DNA from: Micractinium sp. NFX-FRZ
Taxonomy: Eukaryota > Chlorophyta > Trebouxiophyceae > Chlorellales > Chlorellaceae
Direction of reading: 5' to 3'
DNA length: 34,203 bases
Assembly (NCBI GenBank): GCA_029339195.1
Contig: JAPTJF010000577.1
Coordinates: forward strand, 1 to 34,203
A program made the translations under genes and the position numbers. The notes below the pieces were generated by a model, which saw only the letters and a program-made list of their open reading frames with translations, ran no database searches and was not told the origin of the DNA. The first letter of the stretch is position 1. Each line of letters begins with the position of its first letter. Positions 1-10,448 of this stretch are shown here, one piece after another.

Positions 1-73
<73 letters not shown>
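1..73. repeat. Poly-G homopolymer at window start
   Basis: Seventy-three consecutive G residues. No biological repeat of this kind is expected at this length, and it abuts the truncated 3' side of the transporter gene. It is probably a sequencing or assembly artefact at a contig edge or gap. The missing transporter exons would lie beyond it. Confidence 0.9.
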
Positions 74-74
<1 letters not shown>

Positions 75-331
75 GGCGCTGACAACTGAGACCAGGGCTG
101 CCAGCTGTGAGCAGCTGCGGGGGCGAGGCAGGTAGTGCAGGAGCTGCGCCAATGCATGCGTGTCCTTCGATTCACAACCAACACTGAGCTGCCTTGCTGG
201 CCTTCACTCGAGCTTCAGCTCGCGCTGGCGTCAGCAGGCGCACAGCCAGGGCCCGCCCGCCCGGCATCAACAGGACCCCCCATGGGCGCCAGCGATGCCC
301 CACTCCAGCCCATTCCGGACCGCACTCTCAC

Positions 332-1040
332 ATCTGGAAGAGTGCATAGGAGACGAAGAAGAGGGCGGCACCCAGGCCGTAGGTGGAGCAGCTCAGGCCC
401 AGGTCTCGGTTCAGCTCCAGGGCAGCAAAGGACAGGTTGGTGCGGTCCTGCAGGGTTGAAGACAGCTGCGTTAAGGAACCTACACCAGCCCGCCCCTTCT
501 TGGCGGCCTGCGACGCTCGCTTGCGCTCCATGAGAACACCTGCCTGCCTGCCTGCCTGCCTGCTGGGCTACCTGCGCGCACAGTGCTGCACATACCCACC
601 CACCAGGTAGCACAGAACACCCAAGCTGAACAGCCTGCAGGCAGGACGGAGAACAGAGGATTTTGGCAGAGGGTGGGTGGGGTCATGAGGGTGAGGAAAA
701 TCGTGGCAGGTCAGAGGTGGGGTGGTGGCAGAGGCGGTGGCGAGGGTGACATGCTCACACACAAGGGAGGCAGGTGAGCGGGTGTGCACAGCAGGTGGCG
801 CTGCTTGCACGCCGCACCATGGGACAAGGTGCCGGTTGAGTTTCCTGTCCACGACCTCAGGATCCACCGGCGCATCCTGCAGTCAACAGCTAAAGTTGAG
901 TGGGACGGAAGGCGGGCGCCACCCCCGCACGCCGCACCGCAACCTGCGGCGGCGGCAGCGGCGGCGGCGGCAGTCGCCTGCCCTGCACTTACCAGCTCAA
1001 GGTCGGCTGAGCCGGCTTGGTGGCTGCCCAATCGCTTCAT
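332..1040 (-). CDS. MFS transporter, N-terminal part (3' end outside window)
   Basis: Four exons on the minus strand join cleanly: 1040-993, 876-818, 634-604 and 447-332 (in transcription order). The ATG is at 1040. The product starts with about 30 hydrophilic residues, then VDRKLNRHLVPW, a first membrane segment (LFSLGVLCYL), the motif DRTNLSFAALELN, and a second membrane segment around LGAALFFVSYALFQ. The R-x-L-x-P-L-x-x-L...DRTN-x-S-x-A signature after TM1 is typical of the anion:cation symporter (ACS) branch of the major facilitator superfamily, which carries organic or inorganic anions across membranes. The substrate cannot be told. The last exon ends at a GTGAGA donor and no further exon is recognisable before the poly-G tract, so about 80% of the protein is missing. 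Intron phases are 0, 2 and 0. The RPT5 gene lies upstream on the same strand, with 0.95 kb between them. Confidence 0.82.
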
Positions 1041-1989
1041 TGCGAGGCGCAGGCAGCGCCGGGATTTGACAACAGGGCTGCTGGGCGCTACGCTTGCCCT
1101 CGGGCCATCGCCAGGGCGTGTTCAGCCGAGAGCGGGCCACCAGACACTTTATTCAAAGCTTGTGCCACTGGATGGGCTCGAGGGAATCCCTGTGAACGTC
1201 GGTCGCGCACGTGCGCCAGGTGGCATTTTTACATGCTGGCGAGCGTTCTGCGCAGTCTGCCTTGTGCCTGGCGCGTTCTTGGAGCTGTTCAAAGGCAATT
1301 GAGCCCGTGGGTAGGGTGATCTGCCAGCGCAAGGTGGCGCTGGCAGTGCCGCCACACTCCGCCCCTGCCGCCGTGCACTGAGCTGTCGTGGATCGCCAGC
1401 TGGCAGCACAAGCTGCCAGTCATGAGCTGGATTCGTGCGACTTCGATACATAAGCTGGCACACACAAGACATCTAAGATGAAGGATCCGTGCATGGGAAA
1501 CACAGGGAGACAGTTCCGCTGGGTGCTGGCAGCCACTGGCCCCCGTCGTGCCAACCCGTATGGCTGCTGCCACGCGCATGGCACCTGACCTATGCCTGGT
1601 GCAGGTACTTCTCGGGTGGTGCCCTGCCCAGCCTAATGACCCTGAACCCAGTGCAGGACACCGGCACGCGCACATAAGCGGGACTCCCGCCGCCGCTTCT
1701 TCTTCCCAGCCCCAGAGCTGCCCCCGCGACAGGCTGCCAGGTGCGAGTCTGTTGTTACACTGAGAGGGAAACCGTGCAATAGCAGGGCAAATGAGGGGAC
1801 GGGTGTGCACCACTGGGCAGGCAAGCGCAGATGCAAGGGCGCACTGCCGGCGTCTGCAAGCGCCTGACCAGCGCGGGCGGCACAGCATGCCATCAGGCCC
1901 TCTGCTGCTGCAGCACACCCCGCCTGCTGGCCTCCCGAGGCCAGAACGGATTTGTGTTGCGTGCCCAGGCTGAGCCATGCTGCGCCACG
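1041..1989. other. Intergenic: RPT5 3' region and MFS gene 5' region
   Basis: No coding region is supported. Because both flanking genes read leftwards, the right part should hold the RPT5 3' UTR and the left part the transporter promoter and 5' UTR. A TGTAA motif on the minus strand is noted separately. The remaining long open frames have the GC-rich low-complexity composition seen on all strands here and show no recognisable domain. Confidence 0.6.
1755..1759 (-). promoter_or_regulatory. TGTAA polyadenylation signal candidate for RPT5
   Basis: Plus-strand TTACA, i.e. TGTAA on the coding strand, lies 231 nt after the RPT5 stop codon. TGTAA is the usual green-algal poly(A) signal. Its position fits an ordinary 3' UTR, but a pentamer can occur by chance. 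Confidence 0.45.
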
Positions 1990-4900
1990 CTATGCGTAGT
2001 AGTTGAGGTTTGCCTTCTTCTTGGCCTGCACCTCGGTGATGGCCTCGTTGAAGTCCTCGTGGTTCACCTGCAGTGAGTGGGTGGTGCGGCGAGGGTCAAG
2101 AGTGTGGGCAATGGGTGGCGAAATGTGGTATTGTGGAGAGGGGAGGGCAGCAGGCAGGGTGGGGGGCAGCAGGCAGGGATGACAATGTCGGTGACCAGCG
2201 TGAGGCCGCAGTGCAAGCAAGAAAGCAGCCAGCAAGCAAGCAAGCACGCAGAAAAGCACGCAGTAAAGCAAGCCACAAACTGCTGCAGCGCGCACCTGCG
2301 TGGCGTCCCGCCGCAGCGCCAGCATGCCCGCCTCTACGCACACCTGCGGGACGGGCAGGCAGGCAGGCAGGACGGGAGGCGGCGGACAGGCAGCAGGTTG
2401 GCAGCACATCATGGAGGCACATCCCAGCAAAGCAGCTGCCAGCGGCTTCTGTGCACAGCCACCCGCCCCACAGGGCTCAGCCAAACGCACCGCCTTGAGC
2501 TGCGCCGCGTTGAAGTCGTCTGTGGAGCGCGCCAGCTCATCGTAGTTCACATCCGCGTTGACGTTCATCTTGCGGGAGTGGATCTGCACAAGATACGGAT
2601 ACAGAGAGAGAGAGAGGGGGAGGGGGCACAGGTGTTGCTGTCGCCAGTTCTGGGAGCACCCAGGAGGCTGGAGGGGTGGTGAGCATGCTAGTCCGCACCC
2701 AGGAGGCTCGAGAGGTATTGAGTCTCCTGTCCAACCCACCCGCCCACCCCCGCCACGCCACCCAGGCTCCAAACAGACACAACCGTGTGTGACAGCAAAG
2801 GATTCATCAAAGCTCCTTGAGCTGCTCAAAGAATCCCACCCACCTGCAGGATCTTGGCGCGCGCCTCCTCATTGGGGTGAGGGAACTCAATCTTGCGGTC
2901 CAGGCGGCCTGCAAGTGAGCAGAGGTGCTGGCAAGGACCTCAGCTGGGCAGAGAAGACCTTTCCTTTTTGTCTCCTTGTGCGCTCCCCCAGTAGAAGGAG
3001 TCAGGGTCGGGCTTCTAGCTGGCCTCACATGCAGGCCAGACACCCAGAAACTGGGCGGTTACGTCCTCACTGCACCCTTTGACTTACACCACCCATCCCA
3101 CCTGAGCGCATGAGCGCTGGGTCCAGGATGTCGGGACGGTTGGTGGCTGCAATGATTTTGACCTGCGGGGGGGAGAGGCGGTGGGATGAGGGGAACAGTG
3201 GCGCAGGGAGGACGTAACCGCCCAGTTGTGGGGAAGAAACCACTCATCCCTCAAGCGCACCCTCCACCAAACGACCGCTTCTATTACATTCAAGTCAACA
3301 ATACCCAACAGACGACTTTCACCCGCCTTGTTTGCAGATGAGAATCACACAGCCACGCCACAAACACAGCACTTTCACCCGCCTCGTCCGCAGACGAGAA
3401 CCAACCGGTTAACAACACCAACACCAGCACAGCAACCTGACCCACCTCGTCTGCGGAGGAGAAGCCGTCCAGCTGGTTGAGCAGCTCCAGCATGGTGCGC
3501 TGCACCTCGCGGTCGCCGCTCATCTCGCTGTCGCGCCGCGTCGTGCCTGGCAGGGTGACGCGGTGGGGCCGGGAGGGGTGAGGCAGGCGGGGTTTGGGCG
3601 CGCGACGAGTGAATCAGTGAGCCCAGGCGGGGTGGGCAAGCAGGCAGGGTGAGCACCTCGGAGGCTCACCTGCAGCCCGCCGCCAGCTCAGCACCCACGA
3701 GTGTCCCTGCCAGCTCAGCGCCAGCTCAGCTCACAAATGGAGCCTTTTCTTTTTATCAAATAACGAGCCCACCCCCTTCCAGCACGCACAGCCCTGCCTC
3801 CTGTTCACCCTCCACAGCACTGCCAGCTCACCGATGGAGTCGATCTCATCGATGAAGATGATGCAGGGCTGCTTCTCCTTGGCCAGCGCAAATGCGTCCC
3901 GCACCATCTTGGCGCCATCGCCGATGAACATCTGCAGAGCAAAAGTTTAGGTTCAACATAACCCAGCAGTTGAGTTGGCAAGCACACGTGCACGGCACAC
4001 CACCCTGGCGCCACCACCCTTGAACCCTGCACAATACAGGTCGAGTGTTCAAGTGTTGGCTGGGGCGACGTCCCCTCCTGTCGAGACCCACCAACACTGA
4101 TAAACCCAGGGACATGATGGGGCACGGCCAGGGGGAGGCCAGGTGACTGCTCCCCTCACAAGTGCTGCACGGAACTGACCGTCTCCACAAGACGCTGCAG
4201 CGCAAGCACCGGCCGACCACTGCTGCCACCAACCGCCAGATTGTTGCGCTGCTTGCCTGCACAAGGCTGGTCCCCGCCAGCTTCAGGAAGGTGGCGTTGG
4301 TCTGCGCCGCGCACGCACGGGCTATGAGCGTCTTGCCCGTGCCTGCGGGCATGGTCATGGCAGGCGCGATGCGGACATATGTGTGTGAGTGTGTGGGGAC
4401 CGGCATGGAAAGGTTGAGGTGCACGCCGGCCAGAGAGTGCGAGAAGCACGCTGCTCTCAAGGGCCGCACAGCACTGGGGCACACCCTCCAAAACAGCAAC
4501 AGCAGCACGGCGGGTGCCCTGCTTCAGCTGAATACCAGCCTGCCTGCATGTGCCGCCTGGCTGAGCCGCTTGCCCATGCCTCCGCACTACACTGCCTCCC
4601 TTCTTTGCACTGCCAGGCCAAGCCTCCTGCTATCTCCGTCTGCCTGCCCTCCTGCCTGCGCACCTGGCGGCCCATGCAGCAGCACCCCCTTTGGCGGCTT
4701 GATTCCCAGCTTCACAAAGCGGTCGCGGTGCGTGATGGGCAGCACAATTGCCTCGCGCAGCTCCTGGATCTGCGGGGAGGGCAGGGATGTGAGAGGGTTA
4801 TGTTTTTTGAGGTGGCGGGAAGCTGGAAGTGGGTGGGATACAGTGACTGCATGAGGGCCACCCCGTCCGCCCCGCCCCGCCGCCGCTTCATGCCACACCA

Positions 4901-6955
4901 CCATCCCCACGCCGGATGCTGGCCCAACGACCAACAGCCCCAACATGCGCTGCCAGACGCGGCTTGCTTGCAAACCCATCAAGTCATCCCAATTATGTAA
5001 AGAGGAAGGAAAACATGCCTGCCCCACCTGCTTGTCCAGCCCCCCAATGTCGCTGTAATCCTCTGTTGGCTTCTCATCCACCTCCATCGCCTTCACTCTG
5101 TAATGGGGTGAACAGGGGGCAGGAATGGCGAGAAGAGGGTCAGGCGGGGCGGGGCGCACGGCAGAGGATAGACATGAGACACGCCAGGGAATTGCGGCAC
5201 ATGGCCAGGACGGCCGCAATGCTCTCCAACGCTGACCGGCAGTGCAAAAGTGCATGCAGCGCGTTCGCAATTGCGGCACATGGCCAGGACGGCACAATGC
5301 TCTCCAAGGCTGACCGGCAGTGCAAAAGTGCATGCAGAGCGTATGCCACCTGCTGTCCTGCCCTGCGGGCACGGTGTGCAGGATCAGATTCCAATGCCAA
5401 TGTTCACCCCCACACCTCCCCTTCACCTGCTGCATCCCATGCACACTTCCATTATGCCCCACACCGCTTCCTTCACCTGCTGCCGTACTCCGCAGGCAGG
5501 GTGTCCAGGATGAGGTACGAGCGGTCGCCCACAACAGCCTCCCTTCACCTACTGCATCCCATGCACATTCGCTGCCTCACCTGCTGTCGTACTCCGCGGG
5601 CAGGGTGTCCAGGATGAGGTACGAGTCCTTGTTCACCCCCACCAGGTCCCCAGGCTTGAGCGTCTCAGGGTCCACCAGCCCCGCCACCGGCAGGAACACG
5701 GTCTGGCGGGTGGAGGTCTTCAGCACAATGCACTTGCCCCGCTTGCCCGCGTCCTGGTAGGCACCCGCGCCTGCAGTCATACACAAGGGGGGACACCAGG
5801 TGTGTGCACGGGGGTGGAGGCGCACTGTTGTGTCAGGCCCGCCCATCCGGCGCGCCGCCGGCTGAACGCTGCATCTGTTACCCCTTGCACCGTCATGCGT
5901 TCACACATCTGCAGGCAGCAGGGTTGCAGCCAGCAGCCAAGTATCCCTGCCCTGCACGAGCGCACAAACCTCACCACATCCCAATCCGCCCTCGCCGCGC
6001 CACCTCAGCAGCCTCTCCTCCACAAGCATACCAAATGCACCCACATCTTTCGCTTCCTGTTGCTGTCCACACATGCACACTCCTACACACTGTATCAATC
6101 CAGACTCAAGCCCACCCACCCCACCCACCATCCTCCTCCTCCTCCTCCTCGGGGTCCACGTCCAGCACCTCGACAATGTTGGCCACCAGGTAGGGCAGCT
6201 GCGCAGGCAAGTAGACAGAATCGAGTGGTTATTGTGGTTTGCTGGCATAACCTCCCCAGCTGTACCCCTTCTCCCCGCTGTGCCACTGTTCACTACAAGG
6301 CTGCTAAACTGGACTGCCTCGTGGGTGCCCACCGCCTCCAGTCCCTCCCTTTTTTCTTTCCACAAACCCCAGAGCTTCCATCTGCTCCTATGTGCTCCCA
6401 AACGCCATTTCCCCCACTTGCCTGCTCAGCTTGACTCTTCCCCCCTCCCCTGGCCGTGGTTACTTCCCATCTGCTGCCATCCGCCGGCCCGCCTGCTTGC
6501 TCATCCAACACCCGTTGCCGACCCCCCTTTACCTGGTTGTTCAGCTTGATCTTCTCGTGATTCTCCTTGGTGCGCTCCGCCAGCCCCGTCTTCTCGTGCG
6601 TCAAGCGGTTGCTCTCGTCACGCAGCACCCGCATCTCGTTCTCCACCAGACGCAGCCTGCGGGGTTCACGCAAGCAGGAAGACGAGATGGCCGTCAGAGG
6701 AGGAGGTGCACAGGCATGGGCAGCGGCTTAGGCAGGCGGAGGAGCAGCATTCGCAGCAAGCCGAAGCGTTGGCAGGTGGGTGCCCGCCACCGCCCGCACG
6801 CACGCCACCGCTCGCAGCGCACTCCTGGGCGCCCTGGCGCCGTCCCCAGCGGCCCACCTGCGCTGTATGTCTTCTGCCGACATGGTGGCGAACTCCTCGG
6901 GCAGGTCATCCTTCTGCTCCTCGCCGAAAATCTCTGCTTCCATATCGGCTGCCAT
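1990..6955 (-). CDS. RPT5: 26S proteasome regulatory AAA-ATPase subunit RPT5 (6A/PSMC3)
   Basis: One of six ATPases of the 19S base that unfold ubiquitinated substrates and open the 20S gate. Fourteen exons (transcription order): 6955-6858, 6656-6533, 6198-6129, 5770-5581, 5097-5028, 4769-4664, 4342-4257, 3931-3832, 3546-3446, 3162-3102, 2908-2844, 2583-2491, 2343-2296, 2067-1990. They total 1290 nt, 429 aa, the usual family length, and every phase closes. Visible features are an N-terminal coiled coil (about residues 33-74), an acidic EEEEEED stretch before the OB domain, Walker A GPPGTGKT (217-224), Walker B IIFIDEID (272-279), the [14 protein letters not shown] second region of homology, and the C-terminal HbYX tail (LNYYA) that docks into the 20S alpha ring. 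Intron 7 appears to begin with GC (CAG/GCAAGC), since the alternative GT would delete the conserved V-Q before MFIGDG. Introns 4 and 9 carry copies of exon ends, and exon 10 is flanked by a 20-bp inverted repeat. Identification is near certain. Confidence 0.97.
3049..3227. repeat. Perfect 20-bp inverted repeat flanking RPT5 exon 10
   Basis: Arms are 3049-3068 (intron 10) and 3208-3227 (intron 9). They are exact reverse complements, with 139 bp between them that contain the whole 61-nt exon 10. In the pre-mRNA the arms could pair and loop out the exon. Confidence 0.9.
3318..3470. repeat. Three diverged copies of the RPT5 exon 9 3' edge
   Basis: The true exon end and donor lie around 3440-3470. 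Diverged copies lie at about 3374-3401 and 3318-3345 in the following intron, spaced 63 and 56 bp. The first copy still reads FSSADE on the coding strand, as the exon does, but in both copies the GT donor has become GC (GAG/GCGGGT and AAG/GCGGGT). The copies resemble each other in flanking bases more than the source. Confidence 0.75.
5195..5347. repeat. Tandem duplication, about 78 bp, in RPT5 intron 4
   Basis: Two adjacent, nearly identical units, about 5195-5271 and 5274-5347, share the segment from GCGGCACATGGCCAGGACGG to GCAAAAGTGCATGCAG with few substitutions. It is intronic, with no coding potential recognised. Confidence 0.85.
5421..5626. repeat. Partial duplication of RPT5 exon 4 3' end in intron 4
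   Basis: Exon 4 bases 5581-5625 recur at 5477-5521 with 43 of 45 identical, including the CAG/GTGA donor context. A second shared block (5421-5450 against 5543-5570) shows that the duplicated unit extended into the intron. The copy translates as a near-duplicate of the exon end ([14 protein letters not shown] against [14 protein letters not shown]). A properly placed acceptor for it is not obvious. Confidence 0.88.
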
Positions 6956-7531
6956 CGCTGCGCCCTGCCGCCCTCCGGGGCAGCCCTCTATATCAGGTGG
7001 ATGCTGGGAAAACAGACAGCAGAGCAGGGGGCTCGGCTCGTAGCTGGTGATCGATCGAAGAAAAACGAGGGTGCAGGCTGCTCTGACCTGCCGTCTACTC
7101 GATTGCGGACATGGATCGCGGAATGCCTGCAGTGGCGACGCGCCTGCCAAGCGCACTCGCCGAATGCAGCTGCTGCGCGCTGCTGCGCTCGGCCCGCGCT
7201 CCTCACATGCCCTGCTCCAGGCAGCGTCAACACCACGGATAGGCACGCTCTGTCAGCGAACCACAGGCCTTCGTCGCTCCAACTGCAGGGCCGGCGCAGG
7301 CGCTTGGCAGCTGAGAGCGCTCGCACGCACGCCTGCAGCTCCTGGGGAGGCGGGCGCCCCAGGAGCATTGCTGCAGCAGCAGGTGAGGAGCCCGCGGGAC
7401 AGCAGAGCAGGAACAGCACGGGAGAGGCAGGAGCGGCGGCGGCGCAACAGCCGCAGCCGCCGTCAGCGCTTCCCCCCGCCCCTTCTGTTTGCCCTCCCAA
7501 GCACTCAGTTTCATGCACGCAGGGCGTCGAC
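6956..7531. promoter_or_regulatory. Divergent promoter region between RPT5 and DeSI genes
   Basis: This 576-bp stretch separates the RPT5 ATG (minus, 6955) and the DeSI-like ATG (plus, 7532), so both promoters and 5' UTRs must lie here. No TATA box or known element stands out. It is GC-rich with CAG-type low complexity near 7370-7460. Confidence 0.6.
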
Positions 7532-9105
7532 ATGCACAACGTGGGCTCATCCCCGGGATTCTTCGGGGGCGAGCAGCGCACTGGTGCCACTGTGTACCTC
7601 AATGTTTACGACCTGTTGCAGCAGGTGGGGGCGGGAGTGGCAGGAGGGAGGGGAGGGGAGGGGAGCGGCCCTTGCAGCCAACAGGCAGGCGCGGCAGCAG
7701 GGTTGCTGCGCATACACTGTGGCTTGCAACCTGTTCAGTCACTAGAGTGGCACTTACGTGTTGGCAGTCGCACTGCGGTGTGTGCCTCTCGTAGCCTCAA
7801 CCCCTGCTCTCCTGCCTGTACACCTGTCCCATTGCCGCCCGTACCTGCCCACCCCCCTGCATGCCTCGCCCATACATCCCCATGCACCACGGTTGGACCT
7901 ACCGGTGCAAGTGGTATGACCGAACACAAGTTATTTGTTAGTGATTGACTCATCTGCATACTACTTGTTTGCAGAACGACTGGACCTATTGGTGCGGGTT
8001 TGGCGTGTTCCACAGCGGCGTGGAGGTGTATGGAGTGGAGTATGCCTTTGGGGGTGAGTGGGACCAGGGGTGGGGCAGGGGGAGGGTGATCCGTGGGGTT
8101 GTCTCGCAGTGGTGACAGGTCCCTTCCCTGTGCCGGCCTTCCCTGTGCCGTGCCCAGGCGGTGCAGCGGAAACCCCCCCTCACCCTGCCTCCATGTGTCG
8201 CCATCCACCCTGCCCGGCGCACTTTATACCTTCACCGACAGGCTAGTGGCACGGTACCTTCTGTGCGCTTTTGCCACCACCCTTGGGAAATGCCTGGCCC
8301 GAAACTTCCTCACTCCAGTCCCACACACTCGCCTTCCTTCCCGTGTGCAGGCCACGAGTATGACGCCCCCGGCGTGTTTGCCACCAACCCTCGCGAGGCG
8401 CCTGGCACCGTGTCCTGGCGTGAGGCCATCCCAGTGGGGCACACAGACCTGTCGCCCGCAGAGGTGCACGCCGTGGTGCAGCAGATGGGGGCGCAGTTCA
8501 AGGGAAACAGGTGCGCGGTATGGTACCTCCGGGGCCGCATGGTGGGGGCGGCAGGCCGCCCATGGCAGGCACCGCCACGCTAGCGCAGACCGCAAACCTG
8601 TGGGGTTGAGTTGCTGGCCAGCTGACTCACCGGGCTGGCCTCTGTTGCGCCCCCCACCCCGCGGTTCTGGTCCCTCTGCATCCTCCCTGCCAAGCCCCCT
8701 CGTTTATCTTCCAGCCTTTCATCCCGCCATTGCTTCTGACCCCTCCTCTCAACGCCCTCCCGCCCCTCGCCTGCCTGCTGCAGGTACCACCTGCTTCAAA
8801 TGAACTGCAACCACTTCTCTTCAGACCTCTGCACCCGTCTGACGGGCCAGCCAGCACCTGCCTGGATCAACCGCCTGGCCGCCATTGCCGTCTCCCTGCA
8901 CTGCCTGCTGCCCACCGGGTGGGTGCCGCCCCTGCGGCCGCCCACCGCAGCGCCGATGCTCATGACGGAAGGGGGCATGGCGGCAGCGGCGGCGGCAGCG
9001 GCAGAAGCGGAGGAGCAGAGCGAACGCAGCCGGCTGCTCGACCCTGGGGTGCACCCAGGCAGCAGCGAGCGGCCGCCGCGGGGTCCGCCGCAGCTCATCT
9101 CGTAG
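7532..9105 (+). CDS. PPPDE-domain (DeSI-like) cysteine isopeptidase
   Basis: Predicted papain-like isopeptidase that removes SUMO or ubiquitin. Four exons, 7532-7624, 7975-8053, 8351-8510 and 8784-9105, give 654 nt and 217 aa with phases 0, 1 and 2. The PPPDE signature is clear: VYLNVYDL at the start, the catalytic His in VFHSGVEVYGVEYAFGG (His44), the GHTDL...AQFKGNRYHLL linker, and the catalytic Cys in MNCNHFSSDLC (Cys119), followed by the family's PAWINRLA segment. The C-terminal ~55 residues are Ala/Glu-rich low complexity ending in PPQLIS, a plant/algal-type extension with no known domain. The start was chosen because homologues begin shortly before this point and frames further upstream run into the RPT5 promoter. 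The family is well established; which modifier is cleaved cannot be decided from sequence. Confidence 0.93.
7888..8010 (+). repeat. Diverged copy of DeSI exon 2 5' edge in intron 1
   Basis: Bases 7891-7917 (TTGGACCTACCGGTGCAAG and following) resemble the start of exon 2 at 7978-8006 (CTGGACCTATTGGTGCGGG and following), about 70% by eye. The copy lacks an AG acceptor directly before it. Support is weaker than for the other exon-edge copies. Confidence 0.5.
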
Positions 9106-9622
9106 CCTGGGGTTGGCCGGCCCGCCAGCTGGCACCCCAGTGCAAGCTGCCTGGGGCTGCCACTCCACACAGCCGTCCTGCCTGCCCCTTCCCTGCTGCC
9201 CCCGCTTCGCCTGTCTGCTCCTGCTGTGCTCCTCTCCTATCTTGCCTGCTCTCCTGCTGCCCTCTCTCCCCAGCTTCCTTGCTCCCCTTTGATCTGCCAG
9301 CGCCTTTGCATCATGCGACCTTGTGCCACGTGCCGGCCTGCGCAGGCAGCGCACCAGCTGTCGCTGCCGCTGCTGCTGCGGTAGCCTCCCTGTACACACT
9401 CCCTGGCACAAACTTCCCTCCCTCCTCTTCCCCAAACGCCCCACCCCATTCGTCCCCCTCAATCCAATCTCAATGGATGTGCCCCCGCCCGCATTTGACG
9501 CCTCTTGCCATGCCTTCAAACCAGGCAGGCTGGGGCTCCCACACCCGAGTTCTCCGACCCCTTGCCCCTCCCTCCCCTGCCTCTTTGGCAAGCAACAAAT
9601 GCAACACAATGCATACAGCTGT

Positions 9623-10305
9623 ACAACGCAAGCTGCCAAGTGGATGGTTAGGCTAGCCAAACTGGCAGCGAACCAAGGGGGGGGAGGGGAGAGTTTCGTT
9701 CGTTGGCCTTTTTCGTTGCTGGCTGTGGGACAGCTCCGAAGCCCTCTTCTGTGCCGATGCATCATGCTGGGCCATGTACAGAGGGTTGCACGCGTCGCAC
9801 ACTATTCGGATGGGGAAGTGCGGCAGATTGAATGACCCGCACGGGCTGACGCTGCAAGTGCTGGGGTGCCCCCCGCTCTCCCGCCTCCATGAGGGGCAAT
9901 CAATGCTACTTGTCCGCATCACTTGTTCTCCCTTGCCAAGTGCACAGTTGTGGGAGTGCACGGTTTCACAGATGACAAGACAAGTCTTACCAAAGGGCCG
10001 CAAAGCCCCGAGGAAAGACATGTATGCCACGTGGCATGCCATGGAGGCGCAGGGGCAGCTCCAGGGGTGAAAACTGCACAGTAAACACCTCTATTTTAGT
10101 CATTTTTTCAACAGCCTTCTCGCACCGGCCGTCCTGGCGGCTCCCTGATGGCGCTGCCGCCCCTTTTCTGTGCATGTTTGTCACTTCCTGGTACACAACG
10201 AACGAACCCCAGGGGGAGCCGATTCCGAGGGGGGGGGGGTTAGCCTCATCTCAGAATCCAGTTTGTCTGGCCTTACAATGCAAGCTGCCAAGCGGATGGG
10301 CAGGC
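9623..10305 (+). repeat. 31-bp direct repeat in the convergent 3' regions
   Basis: Bases 9623-9653 and 10275-10305 match at about 27 of 31 positions (ACAAYGCAAGCTGCCAAGYG core). The copies are 650 bp apart, in the same orientation. Confidence 0.7.
10273..10277 (-). promoter_or_regulatory. TGTAA polyadenylation signal candidate, TPR gene
   Basis: Plus-strand TTACA (TGTAA on the coding strand) lies 172 nt after the TPR-gene stop codon. This is the green-algal poly(A) signal at a typical distance. Confidence 0.45.
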
Positions 10306-10448
10306 AGGGCAGGTCCGAGCAGGCAAAGCATGAGCGCGGGAGATGCAACAATTCGGGCGGAACAGGCAAAGAGCGAGTTTTGGAGAGTGCAAGCATACTG
10401 TAAGAGAATGCGAGGGTGGAAGCATCTGGCACTCAGCACCACGGCCGC

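Larger units (their letters stand above)
9106..10448. other. Convergent intergenic region (3' ends of DeSI and TPR genes)
   Basis: No coding region is supported in 1.3 kb. It should contain the two 3' UTRs. It holds a duplicated 31-bp element and a minus-strand TGTAA, listed separately, plus a G10 run near 10231. Open frames on both strands lack domain similarity and recognisable splice-linked continuation. Confidence 0.6.

Noticed and set aside
1..73. Poly-G as a telomere
   Set aside because: Green-algal telomeres are TTTAGGG or TTTTAGGG repeats; a pure G run does not fit.
1289..1978. 229-codon minus-strand open frame between RPT5 and the MFS gene
   Set aside because: It has no domain similarity, has low-complexity composition, and lies where the RPT5 3' UTR is expected.
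5477..5521. Duplicated RPT5 exon 4 end as a real mutually exclusive exon
   Set aside because: The 429-residue model without it matches the family exactly. The copy covers only part of the exon and has no clear acceptor in phase.
6392..7948. 518-codon plus-strand open frame
   Set aside because: It runs antisense through RPT5 exons 1 and 2 and the divergent promoter. Only its end (7532-7624) is coding, as DeSI exon 1. High GC produces many such open frames.
8821..9765. 314-codon minus-strand open frame
   Set aside because: It is antisense to the conserved last exon of the DeSI gene and its 3' region, with no recognisable features.
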